A DNA stretch of 64,000 nt from Neoechinorhynchus agilis (taxonomy: Eukaryota > Acanthocephala), in NCBI GenBank assembly GCA_051530055.1, contig CM121341.1, positions 6,820,001 to 6,884,000 of the forward strand. The letters are read 5' to 3'. Positions 1-12,115 of the stretch are shown piece after piece. Position 1 is the stretch's first letter; every line of letters starts with the position of its first letter. The position numbers and the translations under genes were made by a program. The notes below the pieces were generated by a model. That model worked only from the letters and a program-made list of their open reading frames with translations. It was not told the DNA's origin and did not search any database.

Positions 1-655
1 GTCAGAGTGATGAGTCAATTGATAGTGAAGAAGAGGACGAAGTGGACGAAAGTCATTTTGAGATTGACATTGATAAAATTAAAGAAGTGTGCCCAAAACC
101 GAAACCAATATTAGATCTCACAATACCAAGATGGGCAAAAATATTAGAAGGCCGTGCCAAAGATGTTATTGCTTTTTTGGATGTTTCTAGTTACTCAACT
201 ACGGACGATGTAATTTCTCAGGTTCTTTTTTTTGCGGTTTAAATATTAATAAATCTACAATTCTATAGGTAATCGATAGTATGGCTAAGATCGTCATGAA
301 AAAAATTACATCCGATCGCGAATATGTGTGCAAATTGAGCACAATTGGATGGGATGAGGAAGATGAGCAAGAGAAAGCAAACAGCGTTTTAGAATTTAAA
401 CATTTTCCAAATGGTTTCAATAGTATTGGAAAAGATAGAGACACTCAGGGATTAATGGACGCAATCATGTATCACCCAACGAAGATTTCTTGTTCTGCCA
501 TTGATGCTATTGGTTTATCTGAGAAGAGACTCAAAGCCTCTATTCGACGTTCGCTGGGTGAAGACATTTCGGTAGTTATGAAAAATTTAAATAACATAAT
601 TGAATACCGTAACACGACGGATTTTAAACTATTTGAAGAAGTTCTTAATTCGTAA
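1..655 (+). CDS. 3' end of an unrecognised gene, partial at left edge
   Basis: The reading frame is open from base 3. A phase-0 intron of 47 nt (222-268, starting GTTCTT and ending CTATAG) joins two exons, and the protein ends at the stop codon at 653-655. The visible product is about 200 residues. It starts with a strongly acidic, serine-rich stretch (SEEEDEVDE) and continues as a mixed, probably helical domain rich in charged residues, with no signal peptide or membrane segment. The 5' end lies outside the window. I do not recognise the family. Clean splice signals and an uninterrupted frame over both exons argue for a real gene. Confidence 0.55.
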
Positions 656-1170
656 TAATTAAATAAACCATTTAATTAAATATGCGTTACTTTTCGGCTA
701 TATCTTCACTGCTAAAAATAATTTAAGAACGTCGCGACTGCTAGACAAATCAATCATTGTGCATTTTCCACAGGAGGAAGGCGAATAAAATTTGCTCAAA
801 ATCAAATTTTTCTAATGAGATTTATAGTTAATTTTAAATATACTAAACGTTTCGAAGTTCTCATTAAATTCTCTGAGAGAGATATTTTGCTTAATATCTT
901 TGAGATCTAAAGGGAGTCGTTGATTTAAGAGGAACCGGGATTAATTGTTTTATTGTCTCAATTGGGAATAATAAGCTTTCATTTCATTGTTTGAATTGCG
1001 GTGATGATAATCCCGGATCAAACGTATTTTATTGGATTGAAATATTTCGAAAGAGGAAGCCTCGCTTCATCAATCATTCTAACATTTTATCCGGTGAGAT
1101 CACCACAACTCTAGCCTTCCGAATGATTTTCTCTCGATTAGTTTAGGAAATTATAAATCAAAAGCGCCCA
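656..1170. other. Non-coding, contains a dispersed MITE-like repeat
   Basis: No supported gene. Around 1000-1145 the sequence matches a dispersed family seen many times in this window: a CGGAT...ATTTTAT motif, an AAATATTTCGAAAG motif followed by GAAGCCTCGC, then a GATCACCACA...TTTTCTCTCGATTAG end. Related copies lie near 2830-2960, 10910-11000, 22030-23450 and 34590-35480. Confidence 0.4.
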
Positions 1171-1254
1171 ATTTATATGCGAAATACTGGCTCCAACATA
1201 CATATAGCGATTTTTCTATATTATTCAAATTTTTTTGAAAAACGTAATATACTT

Positions 1255-1960
1255 TTAACAATTCAAACAATCTGTTTGAAGCACACTCACCACCTCCCGC
1301 CAAATTCCAGCTTTTGTCCTTCCTCGACCGTCGCCATCACGCTGGCAGCATTGGTTCGCTGTACTGCGAGCGAGATGTTTTGTCGAAGGAATACGCCTGC
1401 CCTTGAATCTCCGGTTGCCTCTATCAATTTCTTCGAGACATCCTGGAGCAGAGAGAGTGCCGAGCGCTCCATACGTCTCTACCCCAAAGGGGACAAAATA
1501 GTGAGCCCTCAATAACTGAATATATTTCCGTATTTTCCTCCCTTCCGCTGCACTGGCGGCACCACCGGCGATTTCGAGGGAGTAGGGGATGTTGCTGGCT
1601 GCGAGGGTGTCCCAGAGAAGGCATTTGCCCTCCCGCCACGGGAAGACCGAAATTCCGTCGGGCTTACGGCCGTCTAGTCGACAAAGGTGGGCGGGTTCCA
1701 GATTTCAGAATGGCGGGAGAACCTTGCTCCTGGCTTTCGGCAAACGAGACCGTGTCGCCCGAAAGCATCAACCAAAGACCCACATCGACAGCGATGGGGA
1801 TTTAGTAATTTTTCCTTTATTTTGGAAGTTATAAACACCCAAATGTAAATTCCTAGATTTATTGCTGATATTTCGTCGGACAATTTCAACATTATCAAGA
1901 CACCTTCCTTACAAATGACCAAATTTAGCCTGGTATCCTTCGCATTTTGCTTAGACACAA
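1255..1960 (-). mobile_element. LINE-like retroelement fragment, C-terminal part
   Basis: On the minus strand this region encodes, in order, a Cys/His cluster (CRCGSLVDAFGRHGLVCRKP), a KPDG...FPW block, a FVPFGVETYG motif and a final helix of QNISLAVQRTNAAS type. This order is typical of the C-terminal end of a reverse-transcriptase polyprotein family common in invertebrates, in which a CCHC-like knuckle precedes a restriction-like-endonuclease-like (R/K)PD block. The copy is broken and lacks the reverse-transcriptase core. Other fragments of the family are at 2409-2741, 35900-36490, 47284-47800, 50975-51335 and in the mirrored arm. The assignment to non-LTR elements is an inference from the motif order. 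Confidence 0.55.
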
Positions 1961-2408
1961 TCCAGAGTCCTATAAGAGATCTGCAGCTGTGTCACTGTTT
2001 CTAAGATCCTATAGAATATTCTCAACTAACAAGTTAAGAACGGTCAAAATGCGTCTCATTACTCAAGCTCTGAGAGCAAGAGATAATCCCGAATGGGCAA
2101 TAAGAATTTACCACAAAACCAAGAACATCGCTAATAGACAAGAGAAAAGAATCATTACATGTTCGGCGAATGAAAAACCTAAATATCTAGGAATTAAATT
2201 CGTGAATAACAAACTTCAATCCATACTTCTTCATCGAGATTTGCGAAACCTGGACAAGACGATCATTTTCAAAATATGAGCAACATGAAGTTGTATACGA
2301 GGTCCGCCGCAAAGATTGACTGAATTTAAGAAAAAATCGATTAAAAATGGAAGCCATCAAAATAGGCTGTTCAGTTCAACCTATGGAAGGCAATAAGACA
2401 AGAATTAA
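1961..2408. other. Non-coding gap between retroelement fragments
   Basis: The only long frame here, 1947-2279 on the plus strand, is lysine-rich and matches no family I know. I see no splice-flanked structure and treat it as a chance or decayed frame. Confidence 0.25.
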
Positions 2409-2741
2409 TTGTACATTTTAGAATATCGAACCAGTCACTCTCCTCCCATGGTGTTCCGGGTAAATACAAGTTTGGGATTTTACCTGCCCCAAGACGCTCG
2501 CAGCATCCCACTTACGGGATGCCACCTCAAAAGCGGGAGCAGTCGCCAGCTTAAGCGAGGAACACTCCTCGCTCGATGGACATTCACCCCGAGTGCGATG
2601 GAAACACTGGGATGCCTCGGAAAAGAAGCCGATTATTTCATTTTCCCGGCTGGGAAAGATGCCACCGTCGATATGCGCTCCAGCAGTTTCCTGCTGCAGC
2701 GAATCAGCGCGGCCATCAAGGAAGCTGCCGAACAATCATAA
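2409..2741 (+). mobile_element. LINE-like retroelement fragment, last part of C-terminus
   Basis: The plus strand encodes SAMETLGCLGKEAD followed by SSSFLLQRISAAIKEA, the same end-of-protein motifs (…VETLG… and …QRIS.AI…) as in the fragment at 1255-1960, but on the opposite strand. It is a short relic. A MITE-like sequence follows at about 2830-2960. Confidence 0.4.
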
Positions 2742-3107
2742 CGTATGAGTCTGTAATATTGGGTTTGGATATTACAATAAATACAGTTTAGAATGTTCCT
2801 ATTTTCATTTTAAATTGCAACACTTTCAATAAAATCCAAAACCATTAAGAAGAGATGTTTCGGGATGGTAGAGTTGTAAAAGATTGTTGTGATTATAATC
2901 CGCCCCCCGTATTTTATTGTAATATTTCCAAAGAAGCCTCGCGAGTCACCTAAAACGGTAATACAAGTGAAACTTTTTGTTTTGATGACAGACGAGACTT
3001 CCTCATTTGAAATATTTTTTCTATTCGTGATATCCAAAAGTGTTTAGATAGTTGAATAAAGTTTTCGTTTTTAGATTCGTCCACGCACACAGAGTCATTC
3101 TCGTTTG
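2742..3107. other. Intergenic with dispersed repeat
   Basis: Contains a copy of the dispersed GGGATGGTAGAGTT...GATTATAATCC family at about 2840-2945 and the 3' flank of the tweety gene. No gene seen. Confidence 0.3.
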
Positions 3108-5696
3108 TCAGTTCGTTTCCGAAGAAACGACTGTAGTGTAGGCTGGAGGAAGTGTTGTCTGCATATGCCGTTCAGCGCTAGGTAGCAAGGGAGCCGAAGG
3201 TTTATCCGAAGAGTGTTTCGGTCTTCTTCGAAGTCTGTGTCTTTCCACTCCTGCGATTGGTGTTGGTACAAACCTGAGCCGTTCGGAGCGGTAACTAAAA
3301 TGTGATATGAATCAATACAAATAATACTATAGGTTAAAGTACCTGTCAGCCATCGATTGTCTGAATCTCATTAAGTAAAAGATTAAAATGCAAGAGCTAT
3401 AGAGTGTGTTCATAAGAATGAACGACAAAGTCACGCACATAAACCAGTAGAAACTGAAAAGAGGAAGGGAATCTGTTAGGTTGCGTCGGAAAATATCCAA
3501 ACCCCCGGCTCCAACTATTTAAACAACTTGAAACTTACAGGATTGAAGTACACAGTGGAGTATTAACAGAGTCCATTAGGTTGATTTTAAGATGACATTG
3601 ACGTAAATATGGTACAATATGTGATTCGATCCAATGTTCCAGAGTAAGAATGTAAGCTTCCATTGGAGTTCGACCAGGAATTCGATTCTTTTTCTGTTGA
3701 TAAGATGCGTCTGTTTGTGATGATTGATTACCTTGAGTGTACCGAATAACACTCAAGAGATGCTCGAGTTCATCAGCCGTTTTATTGTGTTTTCCTGATT
3801 TGCAGTCGTGAACGAATTGGTGCCATTTTTGGGTCAAGATTGGAATGGAAGACGACGACTGAGTCACGATTTGGTAGATTTTATCCGTTAAAGAGACCAG
3901 AGGAGCAGATGGAACTTTCTGTGAGCATTGATGAGCTGCTCCATTCACAAAGCAGGTGCATGAGTGTGTCACAAGGGAGATTCTCAACTGCAAAACAAAA
4001 ATTTTAATGGAAAAACAGGAATCGCAGAAACCAGATGGACGAACACGTGTGTTTTAAAGGAATCCAGACACAAAAAACTCGTAGATATTCATTTTGATCA
4101 GTGACAAAAACACATGTTTTTTTGCTTGTGTTGAACATCATCCTTATCTTTTTTTTGTTAAAAAAGCCGATTGAACACCAAAAAAACACATTTTAATCCG
4201 ATTGTGTATTGTTTGCAGTTTCACGGATCTGTGAGCGGCCATTTAACACCCAACACAGTGGTTCAATTGGCCAATGCTGTTCGCCCAGTGTTTAAGGTTT
4301 TGATACCGACTTTAATCAACAATGGGTTTTACGTCTAGAACCGGCGTACGTTCAGTGCAAATTCTGAAACTGTAAGCTCACAGATCCGTGAATCTGCAAA
4401 CAGTACACAATCGGATTTTATTAATAGACAATAAAAAGGGTATTCGAGGCTGCTGTGAGTGATTTAAGAGATCGTCCCTCAACTCACCGCATAAACTAAA
4501 GAATTAAGGAACTGATTTGTGTCTTTGTTTGTATGAGGCGTGATTTTTAATAATAAAATAAACAATCGGATCAACAAGTGTGTGTGTTTTTTTTGGTGTT
4601 CGATCGTCGACGCTTTTTTTCAATTTTACAAAACGAAAGCCTTCTTAACAAAAATTCAACAATGGGTATTTTTGACTTTACGCCCGCTTGGCAGCTGAGA
4701 ACCCCGCAGCTCTAAAATGACAAGACTTGGCAAACCAACGGCAGCGTGAACGACCACTGATCCGGCAAGTGCGGTACAAGTAATTATGAGAGCAATTCTG
4801 AAGGCTCTGTAAGAGTTCAACGGTCCTTTTGCGCAATAGGCATGCATGAGGATAAGTGAAAGTATGGCGAACAGGGTAACGATCCCGATTACGATTCCCC
4901 ATCGACCGGATTCCAATTGGGTACAAGCACTATTGAAATTGATGTCAGGACATTGTTTAAAGGGTCTAAGAAGTTCTTTGATTTGTACAAGCGCTGTCTT
5001 CTGCCCTACGCCATCATCTTCGATAGCATTAATGACTTCACGGACAACGTTACAATTGTTTGCGTAATCATTGGTCAATTGGTTGATGGAGGCACAAAAG
5101 CTTTGATTATTCGAGTTCGATTGTTGATCATGATGATGGTCGCTGCTACTGCTGCTGATTGGAAGAACTCCGACAACTTCATTATGAAGACGTTCAGATG
5201 AGAATACAAGAGTGCAGATTGCACCAAGACTCAGAATGTGAACGAGAACAAAGAAGGCTGTTGAAAGGCGGCTGTAGAATTCGTTTGGTCGCCGTCGACT
5301 GGATGACGGTGAGGAAGCCGGAACTGATAGCCAACGCCGTCGTTGCTGTTGAGAAAGACCGAAGCAGCACCATGTGAGGAAATGGCTCAATAGTAACCAC
5401 GTCCATCCGAAGGCTATAAATACAACGACCAAGAAGTATAAAATTAAAGAACTTGTGGATATTTCCGAAGCGTTATCAGGATTCGGACTTGTATTGTGAA
5501 GTTTTGATTTATGAAGAAGATTGATCAGCACTTCGGCGACACGAACCTCGATTGTTCGAAGCAACATTGAGAGGAGTTCTGAAGAGGTGTGGAAACCGCT
5601 GGTCACTTCAGACAAATTACAGTCTGCAATGGACGATGGTCTATAGGGAGATCGATATCTTCGAAGGGGGAGATCTGGTAGGTGGCAGTCAAGCAT
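3108..5696 (-). CDS. Tweety homologue (TTYH-family membrane protein)
   Basis: Exons on the minus strand: 5696 to about 4722-4740, 3987-3539, 3453-3343 and 3294-3108. The last three are joined by clear GT-AG introns; the first junction is uncertain because a phase-0 donor must be chosen between 4722 and 4739. The product has five hydrophobic segments. Two are near residues 90-170, two follow a long Ser/Asn-rich extracellular loop (segments starting GIVIGIVTLF and FRIALIITCT), and the fifth, starting FYWFMCVTLS, is in exon 3. A basic cytoplasmic tail ends in PPAYTTVVSSETN. This is the TTYH layout: two membrane segments, loop, two segments ending HAAVGL (compare ATAVGLSDFC in vertebrates), a Cys-containing loop, a last segment, and a PPxY motif that in TTYH2 recruits Nedd4-type ligases. 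TTYH proteins act at the plasma membrane and have been linked to volume-regulated anion currents and lipid handling. The first intron holds a foldback element. Confidence 0.75.
4194..4418. repeat. Foldback element in tweety intron 1
   Basis: Terminal inverted repeats of about 45 bp: the left end reads AATCCGATTGTGTATTGTTT, then GCAG and CACGGATCTGTGAGC; the right end is its near-perfect complement finishing in AATCGGATTTT. There is no coding capacity between them. MITE-like. Confidence 0.8.
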
Positions 5697-6502
5697 AGAA
5701 TGGCCGCAAGTTTCGTATGTTAGAGGTAGACAATGTACATGTTAAATGGCAAACGTATAAAGTTTAAAATTTTAAGACTGCTGGTCGTAAGCTTCGAATG
5801 CTTTTGAGAACCCAAAGGTACATGAGTCTTATTCTTTGTGATTTAACAAAAAAAACGTATTATTTTAAACGTGATCAAATCAATTTAAACAAATAACCAA
5901 AAAAAAGGAAACGTCGTAATCCCATCGTGGACAAATATTTATAAAAGTTGTAAATTAATCTCAACCACTACAAATACCGGGTTCAATGGATTACTTCACT
6001 TTTTTCGGTCACAACAAAAAGGTGAACATATCAATCTTCAAAAATATAGAAGAAACGGATCACACAAAGATAGATTAACTTCAATATCGATGTTGGTGCG
6101 AACTACAGCGATGGAATCATTGACCAATATACAAGGTCGCTAAATAGTTATGACGGATTTAAGCGTTAGGGGAGGAGACGGAAGGGAATACGCTTTAGAG
6201 GGAAAGTTTGCTTCTCTATGGTACGAGTTTCGTAATTCCAAGATTAAGTCGAGTTTGCACTTACGATAGCGATGGACCGAGTTACGTCCGAGGCAAGGGG
6301 AAACCTAAGAATACGAAAAGAAATCCGAGTATTTGACACTAATCGTTAACAACGATTGAAATTTACAAAAAAGGCGCACGCTTAGTTATCAAAAAAGAAT
6401 GGAAAAAATAGACAGAATCTTTGATCGATTAAATGCCCTCATTTCTGACCTTTTTAAATTCATTAGCCAATTCAAATGAATGCTAACGAAACCAAAAATA
6501 AA
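5697..6502. other. Intergenic, nothing recognised
   Basis: Low-complexity AT-rich DNA upstream of the tweety gene. No convincing frame or RNA gene. The tweety promoter is expected here, but I see no recognisable element. Confidence 0.3.
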
Positions 6503-7365
6503 TCTAGAAACTTTTACCGCTTAACGACTCTCCTTTTTTACTGAAATTTTCTTGAAGGTTTGTCAACATTCTATAAAAAAATTAAAAAATTGGAAAAAAT
6601 GCAAAACGAAAAAAGCTAGAAACTTTTACCGCTTAACGACTCTCCTTTTTTTACTGAAATTTTCTTGAAGGTTTGTCAACATTCTATAAAAAAATGGGAA
6701 AAAACGCAAAACGAAAAAATCTAGAAACTTTTACCGCTTAACGACTCTCCTTTTTTTACTGGAATTTTCATGAAGGTTTGTCAACATTCTATAAAAAAAA
6801 TGGGAAAAAATGCAAAACGAAAAAATCTAGAAACTTTTACCGCTTAACGACTCTCCTTTTTTTAAACTGAAATTTTCATGAAGGTTTGTCAACATTCTAT
6901 AAAAAAAATGGGAAAAAATGCAAAACGAAAAAAGCTAGAAACTTTTACCGCTTAACGACTCTCCTTTTTTAAACTGAAATTTTCATGAAGGTTTGTCAAC
7001 ATTCTATAAAAAAATTAAAAAATTGGAAAAAATGCAAAACGAAAAAAGCTAGAAACTTTTACCGCTTAACGACTCTCCTTTTTTTACTGGAATTTTCATG
7101 AAGGTTTGTCAACATTCTATAAAAAAACTAAAAAATGGAAAATGCAAAACGAAAAATCTAAAAACTTTTACCGCTTAACGACTCTCCTTTTTTTAAACTG
7201 GAATTTTCATAAAGGTTTGTCAACATTCTATAAAAAAACTAAAAAATGGAAAATGCAAAACGAAAAAGCTAGAAACTTTTACCGCTTAACGACTCTCCTT
7301 TTTTAAACTGAAATTTTCATGAAGGTTTGTCAACATTCTATAAAAAAGATGGGAAAAAATGCTGT
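6503..7365. repeat. Minisatellite, eight copies of a ~110-bp unit
   Basis: Units begin with CTAGAAACTTTTACCGCTTA at 6504, 6616, 6721, 6827, 6935, 7049, 7158 (variant CTAAAAAC) and 7269, so the period is 105-114 bp. Each unit continues with ACGACTCTCC, a poly-T run, GAAGGTTTGTCAACATTC and an A-rich tail of variable length. Copies differ mainly in the A-runs and by an extra AA after the T-run. The short frames read through the array are by-products of it. Confidence 0.9.
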
Positions 7366-7827
7366 ATTCTTGCTGTCTCGAAGCAATGGAGATCGTAACA
7401 AAAACGCTGAAATAAAGTGGTGCACTTTAAAACGCTCGTTCGATAATTACAAACTATTAATCAACTATGCTGATTTTAAGACGAATATTAATAAAGCTTT
7501 TAACTACGAACCATAAGCCGTTACCTTTTTTTTTGAAAAGGAGCTTCTCACATTTGCACTAGATAAAAACTCGGTGATGAACTCTAATTACCGTGTGGTC
7601 GCGTTTATAATTGGTTAAAGGGAAATTCATAAGTTTCTTAATTTCATTACAGTACTTGTTCGATAATCGTTGTATTGATTCTTTTAAATCCTCGTTCCTA
7701 AGTTCAACGTGAATATTGCTAGTAGCAGCAGAGGACTAAAAGAAGACTTAAAACGAACTACAGACAACATCATTTGCGGAAATTTATTGAAGTGAACTAC
7801 GGTTTTCTGTTCTAGTAAAGATTACAA
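7366..7827. other. Intergenic between minisatellite and ADCK1 3' end
   Basis: No gene supported. The frame ending at 7516 starts inside the minisatellite and has no family resemblance. Confidence 0.3.
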
Positions 7828-10800
7828 TTAGTTAAAGAGGGCCAAAGAACCACTTATAGATTTGTATATTTGGTACAGTCGTGCCTGCCAAACGAGTGCT
7901 TGTTGCCGCAAGTGTGAAAACAGTCTTTGGTAAAAGTGGCTGGCTTCATGTTGTCTATAATACTGTTCCCGAGTGAGAACACAAGCTTGATGTAATTGCA
8001 AAAGTGCTGCGAATCTTGCACCTAGTTGAAATTCAATGGATTCAAGGAGGCGATTTGTCTTTAAGAGAAGAAGCATTTGTTCGGGAATGCTGTTAATTAC
8101 TCCGGCAATGTCGCTAAAGTAATCCGGGATTCGATCTCGCAATGCAGCAACCTAATGAACAATTGAAATAAGTTCTCAACTTTCAGTTCAATACCTCGGA
8201 TAATGTAGGTCGCTGGGTCGATAAGCCTTTCTGAACCGAATCCCATGTCCGTCCGCTCACAATTACAGCCAACATCTTATGAAGCCCAACTGGAACTTCA
8301 AAGTATTCGGACAAACGCATCAGCTCCGTTTCATCTCCAGCCAGTAAACCTAACCAGAATCGACTGTAGTTGTACCGAAAGAGGTCATCCAGTTTCTAAA
8401 CAAAAAATTGGTGCGGAACATGTCAAAGCGTTAAATTCAAATTGTTTTAGAATCCCGACATGGAAAAACACACAAAGAAAATGTGAAGTCCTGTCGAAAT
8501 TGGACCGGCCTAAATTCATTAAAGATACACACGCTCGAGATGATACGAAAATGATGATTAAAGGCATCAAAGATGCAAGTTTATGAATTCGTGATAAAAT
8601 TCTGAGTGCATCGATTTCTTCTCCCATAAATTATGGACCTCGAAGATTCTCACTAACACGAGAAACTTCTCGGATGGGTTTTAGGAATTTTGATGGTTAT
8701 TTAAGAGATGTCGATACACTAAAAGAGTAACCAAAGCCTCGACTATTGTGAAAGAATATACGCAGAAAGTGTTCCTTAAAAATTATCAGATGAGAAAATG
8801 AGTACAAAATGTAGATAAAATGGATGCGAATTCAGACATGCAGTAAATCATTGATTTCGAGAAAAGATCACATTGACTGATTAAGCAGCACTTAATCTCG
8901 TCCAAACACAGAGGTTAGTCAGGTTGCCCGAGAAACTCTGGAATGTATATGTCAAACGAATGATTAATCATTGGAGGAGATTATCCATTGGGCGACGACT
9001 GTAAATAATCGAGTTTTGGACGAAAAAGTGAGTAATTTTGATGTTGGGAAAAAACTATATGCGAAAATCACGGATCAATTGTGCGTTCGGTGCGGACATC
9101 TTTGTTTCCTTTTAAAGATTGTCTTAATCGCAAGCGGCTATAAAACCATCTTAGCGACAAAAATACCAACCTGATAGAGAGCATGATCGAGTAGAATGAC
9201 CTTAACGACTCCATTTTCTCGGCATACTTGGAGATTTCCAGGATGTGGATCACAATGCACGAATCCGTGTTTAAAGATCAAATCACTAAAGATCTTCCCC
9301 ATTTTCCAAGCAACCTTAGGTTTTCGTAATGAAAAAGACAGAACGTCTAGCAGCTGGCAAACCTCTTTTGGGTTAATCTTTCCAAGCCTGATTAAGTCAA
9401 CATCAGTTATCTTGTATCCATCGACGAACTCCATCACCAAAACGCGGTCTGAGCTTATGATAACAACGGAACCCTTAGCGAACCCCTGGCACCGCCGCTA
9501 ATATATGTCCTTGTATACGCGAGGAATCTTCACAAAATTCAAGTCCGATAACATTTCCGATACTTTCTCACCATGTTCAGCTTCCGATATGAAATCAAGT
9601 TCCATCGGGATCTTCAGACGAGCTTGTTGAGCCACTCGAGCCAGTGGGAATTCCGGAAATATGCGTTTTACTGTTTTAGTAAACAGTCTAAGCATCTCAA
9701 GATCAGCCATTCCCCTCTTCTTGACATTAGGATGTTGTATCTTTACTGCAACGGAGGTCCCGTCATGTAGACGGGCTCTGTGGACTTGCGCCAATGAGGC
9801 CGCTGCTATTGGCTCCTTATCAAACCACTCGAATATATCGTCTGCCTATTTGCATTTAGAGAGAGTGGAATAACAGTTTGAAAGTATATTTAGGTCACCT
9901 TATGGCCGAGATCTTCTTCAAGTACAGATAAAAGTTCTTTGAGTGAAGACTTGGGTGCGGAGTCTTGCATTACACGTAAGGTTTGTATGTATTCCGGTGG
10001 AACGAGGTGGTATAAAGATGAAAGCACTTGACCGAACTTTATAAAGAGACCTCGATTTCGCAGGCATAAGTTCAGAATTCGATCGGCGCCGCGTTGGTGT
10101 AACTAAATGATCACTCGTTGAAAGAGAGATGATTACGTTCAAATTCAAAGACGATTATAAACATTGAGTTTGTTAGTTGTGACTGAGAAAAAATTTTCAA
10201 GGTATTTCAAGGTAATTGCGAAAATTTTATCAATATTCTAAAGAGTACGTCTAAAATCTTTTGGACCGTAACACTTGCGAAATATGTGAGCATTAATACC
10301 CTTCAGGCGAGTGATATAAAGACAATTTCGCAATGCTTAAATGTATTTATTTTCGGTACAAAACGGACGTTTAAATCAATTCTGAATCACTTGTAGTAGC
10401 AATATTAAAAAGTTTCAATTTTTAAAAGCATTTTGTGCATAAACTGTCCATTGCTTTAAGTATGAAATGAAAAATTATACTCGTACGTTGTGCGTTTTCG
10501 GTCTGAGAGATATTTAAAATAAACCAAGTTAATTTCTCCATTTTGTAATGCTTTTTTTGATCAAACCAAAGTCACGCTGACATTATGGATTGTATCTGTT
10601 AAAGGTGCTCAGGGTGTTGCGATCTAGATTGGTATTTCATGATAAGCCGATCAAGAAGTTTTCAGCTCAATTTCATATGCACCCTTTAATTAGATAGAGA
10701 AATTTTATGAAAGCACGAGAATGAGTTTCTTTTAACAGTTTGGGAAGAAATGGATGAACAATTTTGGAGCGAAAGGGTGGGTTTTTTGGACAAAATTATA

Positions 10801-11515
10801 AGATTTGATTTTTCAGCGAACCAGGACAGCAGGTAATGATTTGAGAGGTTCCATTAAATATCAATATTTGCATGAATGGCCTAAATATGGCGTTTTATTA
10901 AAATAATTAGTAAACGTCGTCAAGAGAAAATCCTCCGGGATGATAGAGTTGGAGATTTGGTGAATCGTGCGAGAAAGCCTCGCCTATTTAGTCATTGTTT
11001 TTCAAGTTATAAAATATTTTCTATAAGGTTTAATTATGATTATCACATCTCCAACCTAAATAAAAACTATATTCTGCCAAAGTAATATTGAAAATTTTTT
11101 GCACTTAATCAAGCAGGAATGTTTAAAAATTCAATACTGATAAGAAAACCAAAACCGATGCATTAAAGCTTTTCGAATGAGTGGGATTAAAAAAGCTGAT
11201 AAAAGTCCTCTCTTATCTGGCATTAAAAAACGTGCATCATAGATTACCTCTGATAGTTTTTGTTTATAAACCTCTTCGTCGAGTTGAGCGTCCAGAGTAA
11301 ATTTATAGGCTATCTTGTAATCAATCACGGTGACGAATGCCTTTTATGAAGATTGATACCAAGAAAATCTTCAGCGGTCTTACCGTGCTAAATGCGCGTC
11401 CGAAGCGAATAATGGTAAAGTTCGACAATGAGTCCGGGGAATATCTGTCCGTTGTCCATAAAGTGCCGATTCCTGCTCCAAAAAGAAACAATCCGCGTCG
11501 GCTAATAAAACGCAT
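7828..11515 (-). CDS. ADCK1: ADCK1-like mitochondrial ABC1/UbiB kinase
   Basis: Exons: 11515-11384, 11340-11248, 10102-9899, 9845-9504, 9455-9171, 8395-8195 and 8151-7828; phases agree and give about 526 residues, the usual ADCK1 length. Exon 1 carries a hydrophobic N-terminus and RFGRAFST/AFVTVIDYKIAY, matching the vertebrate RVGRAVATTAVISYDY region. Hallmarks of the ABC1 family follow: KFGQ (LFIKFGQVLSS), the Ala-rich loop AAASLAQVHRA, VAVKIQHP, the catalytic loop GFVHCDPHPGN and LLDHALYQ in the DFG position. The C-terminal exon gives QMLLLLKTNRLLESIE. ADCK1 is an inner-membrane-associated atypical kinase linked to mitochondrial cristae and lipid/CoQ homeostasis. Between 9504 and 9455 lies a 48-nt insert with an in-frame TAG and no GT-AG option (separate entry). 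The ATG follows TTTTTAG directly. The intron at 8396-9170 holds no recognisable exon; the intron at 10103-11247 contains MITE-like sequence near 10910-11000. Confidence 0.9.
9456..9503 (-). other. 48-nt insert in ADCK1, probable nonconventional intron
   Basis: The protein should read RVYKDI-SSDRVLVMEF (vertebrates: RIYWDL-STERVLLMEF). Instead 48 nt with an in-frame TAG intervene. No GT donor follows KD before the stop, and no GT-AG pair restores the motif. The insert is bounded by a CATA direct repeat and contains TTAGCG...CGCTAA as a short inverted repeat. Removing 48 nt keeps the frame. Confidence 0.65.
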
Positions 11516-12115
11516 CTAAAAATAAAAGATATTTCGTTTTCTAGATCAATCAATTATGTAGCTGAATTAGAAAATGCAATTATTTTTTGTTTATTAAAAA
11601 AATCATTGGAAATTGTGCGGTAAAGCATAGAGCGCAACACCGGAATTTGAGTAAAAAAATCCGACAGCATTTTCCCCATCTAATCTAGAAAAAAGTTTAG
11701 GGCTGATTCGAACTTCACAATCAATAGTGATTTGTTTCCATACATATATATTTCAACAGTTATCGTACCTCATTGAGACATTGAAAGGAGTATCTTGTAA
11801 TAATGAACTATATTGCCACGGGAGTGCATGAGTGTTTGTTTACCATCTCGACATATGATCAGAAGATCGAAATTCTTTAAAATGGGTTGCTGGGCTTCTT
11901 TTTTTTGTTATAAACACAGAGAGAACTGCTATTTAAAAGTACAATGTGCCTTACTCAACAAAAGTCAAACACAAATGAGATGTGAGATAAAAAGGACCAA
12001 TATTGTTCAAAGCGATACGTGCGATTTTCAGCGAGAACATTTCGTTTCTCAAAATCCGTACCTGACCTATTGTTTATCATTGATTCGCTTCACCAAAAAC
12101 AAACGACTAGTCCAT
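11516..12115. other. ADCK1-METTL14 intergenic region
   Basis: No supported gene. Both flanking genes are on the minus strand, 600 bp apart. The plus-strand frame at 11813-12190 overlaps the METTL14 3' end and has no features of its own. Confidence 0.35.

Noticed and set aside
7106-7516. Two plus-strand frames with repeated sequence
   Set aside because: They read through units of the 110-bp minisatellite and its edge.
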